DNA from: Tardiphaga sp.
GTDB lineage: Bacteria > Pseudomonadota > Alphaproteobacteria > Rhizobiales > Xanthobacteraceae
Assembly (NCBI GenBank): GCA_028290765.1
Contig: JAQGJF010000014.1
Location: forward strand, 1 to 6,627
Reading direction: 5' to 3'
DNA length: 6,627 bases
Position 1 is the first letter of the stretch; each line of letters begins with the position of its first letter. The position numbers and the translations under genes are program-made. Below are positions 5,636-6,627 of the stretch, in pieces. The notes under the pieces were generated by a model, which did not search any database, was not told the origin of the DNA, and saw nothing but the letters and a program-made list of their open reading frames with translations.

Positions 5636-6613
5636 TCACTTTCCTCCCGGCAGTTGAACGTTGTTGTCTTTCACGACCTTGCTCCATTTGGCAACGTCGG
5701 CATTGATATACTGGCCGAACTCTTCCGGCGTCTGCGGCTTCGGCTCGGCGCCGAGCGTCGCCAAGCCATCGCGGAATTCCTTGGTGTCCATGGCGGCGAC
5801 GATCGCTTCGTTGATCTTCCTGACAATGTCCGGCGGCGTCTTCGCCGGCGCCAGCAGGCCGAACCAGCCGACCGATTCATAACCCGGCACGCCGCCTTCG
5901 GCGACGGTCGGAACGTCGGGATAGAATTTGGATCGTTTGGTGTCAGTGACGCCGAGCGCCTTGAGCTGGCCGGTCTGCACGAATTGCTGCACCACCGTAC
6001 CCGGCGCGAACATCACGTCGATGCGGCCGCCGAGCAGATCGGTCACGGCAGGCCCGGTCCCCTTGTAGGGCACATGCAGCATCTTGATGCCGGTATCGTT
6101 GGCGAACAGCAGCCCGGACAGATGCGAGGCCGCGCCGACGCCGGACGACCCGAAGGTCAGGCCTTCCGGCGTCGCCTTCGCGAACTTGACCAGATCGGCG
6201 GTCGAGGTGACTTTCAACGCCGGGCTGACCACCAGCAGATAGGGCGGCGCGGCACCGACCACGATCGGCGTGAGGTATTTGTTAACGTCGAACGGACCGT
6301 CGCCACCGGCGCTGGCCGAGACCGTCATCAATGAGCCGGTCGATGCCATCAGCAACGTATAACCGTCGGGCGGCGCCGACATCACCGCCCTGGTGCCGAG
6401 CAGGCCCGAGGCACCGGCCTGATTTTCCACCACCACCGGTTGCCCCCATTTGCTGTTGAGGTTTTGCGCGATGATCCGCGCCAGCACGTCGGTGCCGCCG
6501 CCCGCGGCAAACGGCACGACCATCTTGATGGCATGATCGGGATAGTCGGCGGCGGAAACCGGCCCAGTCAAAGCGCAACAGGCCAGCGCCAGCGCGGCGA
6601 TGCGACGAAACAT
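5636..6613 (-). CDS. Tripartite tricarboxylate transporter substrate-binding protein (Bug/TctC family)
   Basis: The 325-residue product is a periplasmic binding protein of the Bug/TctC family, which presents carboxylated or amide-bearing small solutes to the two-subunit TctA/TctB membrane carrier. The Sec signal peptide runs from R3-R4 through a hydrophobic stretch to a likely cut after A21 ('VSA|A'). The C12-C13 pair inside it does not form a good lipobox. Family landmarks are 'YPDHAIKMVVPFAAGGGTD' at 24-42, 'VVENQAGASGLLG' at 61-73, 'PPDGYTLL' at 81-88, then 'VPYKGTGPAVTDLLGGRID' and 'GLLAPAKTPPDIV'. Length is typical. I chose the ATG at 6613 because AGGAGA lies eight bases upstream; a TTG at 6616 would add one residue. 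Neither TctA nor TctB is in the window. The downstream, nearly abutting FAH-family gene suggests the ligand is a carboxylic acid that the enzyme's pathway degrades, but this is inference. Binding proteins of this family are often present far in excess of the membrane subunits. Confidence 0.94.
   Translation of the reverse strand: MFRRIAALALACCALTGPVSAADYPDHAIKMVVPFAAGGGTDVLARIIAQNLNSKWGQPVVVENQAGASGLLGTRAVMSAPPDGYTLLMASTGSLMTVSASAGGDGPFDVNKYLTPIVVGAAPPYLLVVSPALKVTSTADLVKFAKATPEGLTFGSSGVGAASHLSGLLFANDTGIKMLHVPYKGTGPAVTDLLGGRIDVMFAPGTVVQQFVQTGQLKALGVTDTKRSKFYPDVPTVAEGGVPGYESVGWFGLLAPAKTPPDIVRKINEAIVAAMDTKEFRDGLATLGAEPKPQTPEEFGQYINADVAKWSKVVKDNNVQLPGGK
5643..5648 (-). promoter_or_regulatory. Ribosome binding site of the FAH-family gene, inside the preceding gene
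   Basis: On the minus strand GGGAGG lies eight bases before the ATG at 5634 and within the last codons of the Bug-type binding-protein gene. With the stop (TGA at 5638-5636) one base from the start, this is an arrangement suited to translational re-initiation. Confidence 0.65.
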
Positions 6614-6621
6614 CAACCGAT

Positions 6622-6627
6622 TCTCCT
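6622..6627 (-). promoter_or_regulatory. Ribosome binding site of the Bug/TctC-type gene
   Basis: On the minus strand AGGAGA at 6627-6622 lies eight bases before the ATG at 6613. It supports that ATG over the TTG at 6616, which would leave five bases. The promoter must lie beyond the right edge of the window. Confidence 0.65.

Noticed and set aside
5654..6334. Open frame of 226 codons on the plus strand, opposite the Bug/TctC-type gene
   Set aside because: Same kind of mirror frame: Arg/His/Asp-rich, no recognisable domain, and fully inside a clear family member on the minus strand.
6556..6613. Lipoprotein signal in the Bug/TctC-type protein (C12-C13)
   Set aside because: The cysteines fall in the middle of the hydrophobic stretch without a proper lipobox, and a good signal peptidase I site (VSA|A) follows.

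Overview
The window is a GC-rich stretch of ordinary-looking bacterial chromosome. It most likely comes from an alphaproteobacterium of the Bradyrhizobium/Rhodopseudomonas/Afipia group. This placement is inferred from three things: strong G/C preference at third codon positions, the abundance of solute-binding proteins (including the DUF534-type and Bug/TctC-type families that are greatly expanded in such genomes), and a mosaic inverted repeat at 4586-4702 of a kind I recognise as common between genes in that group. No phage, transposase, CRISPR array, tRNA or rRNA gene is visible.

Left part (8-3517, + strand): four closely spaced genes that read as one operon. They encode a creatininase-family metal-dependent amidohydrolase, a NitT/TauT-type (SsuA/THI5-like) periplasmic binding protein, its ABC ATPase and its six-helix permease. 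Gaps are 12 and 34 bases, and the ATPase stop and permease start share one base. The natural reading is an uptake-and-hydrolysis module for a small nitrogen compound (cyclic amide, formamide or similar). The substrate cannot be read from sequence, and the hydrolase has unusual residues at two normally conserved motifs.

Middle (3592-4572, + strand): a stand-alone Tat-exported binding protein of the ABC_sub_bind (DUF534/TrpX-like) family with a good ribosome binding site but no permease or ATPase of its own type. It is followed by a 138-base convergent intergenic region holding the nested inverted repeat, which includes a hairpin plus T-run that could terminate transcription from the left.

Right part (4711-6613, - strand): a two-gene unit transcribed leftwards. 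It encodes a Bug/TctC-type tripartite tricarboxylate transporter binding protein and, one base after its stop, a fumarylacetoacetate hydrolase (FAH) family enzyme. This resembles a small organic-acid uptake and catabolism unit, but the membrane parts (TctA/TctB) are not in the window.

Overall there are seven genes, all intact as far as the window shows (the first may start upstream of it). Five encode transport proteins, three of them binding proteins from three unrelated transport families. I found no convincing evidence of an undescribed system. The most noteworthy points are the variant creatininase active site linked to a transporter, and the repeat/terminator structure.
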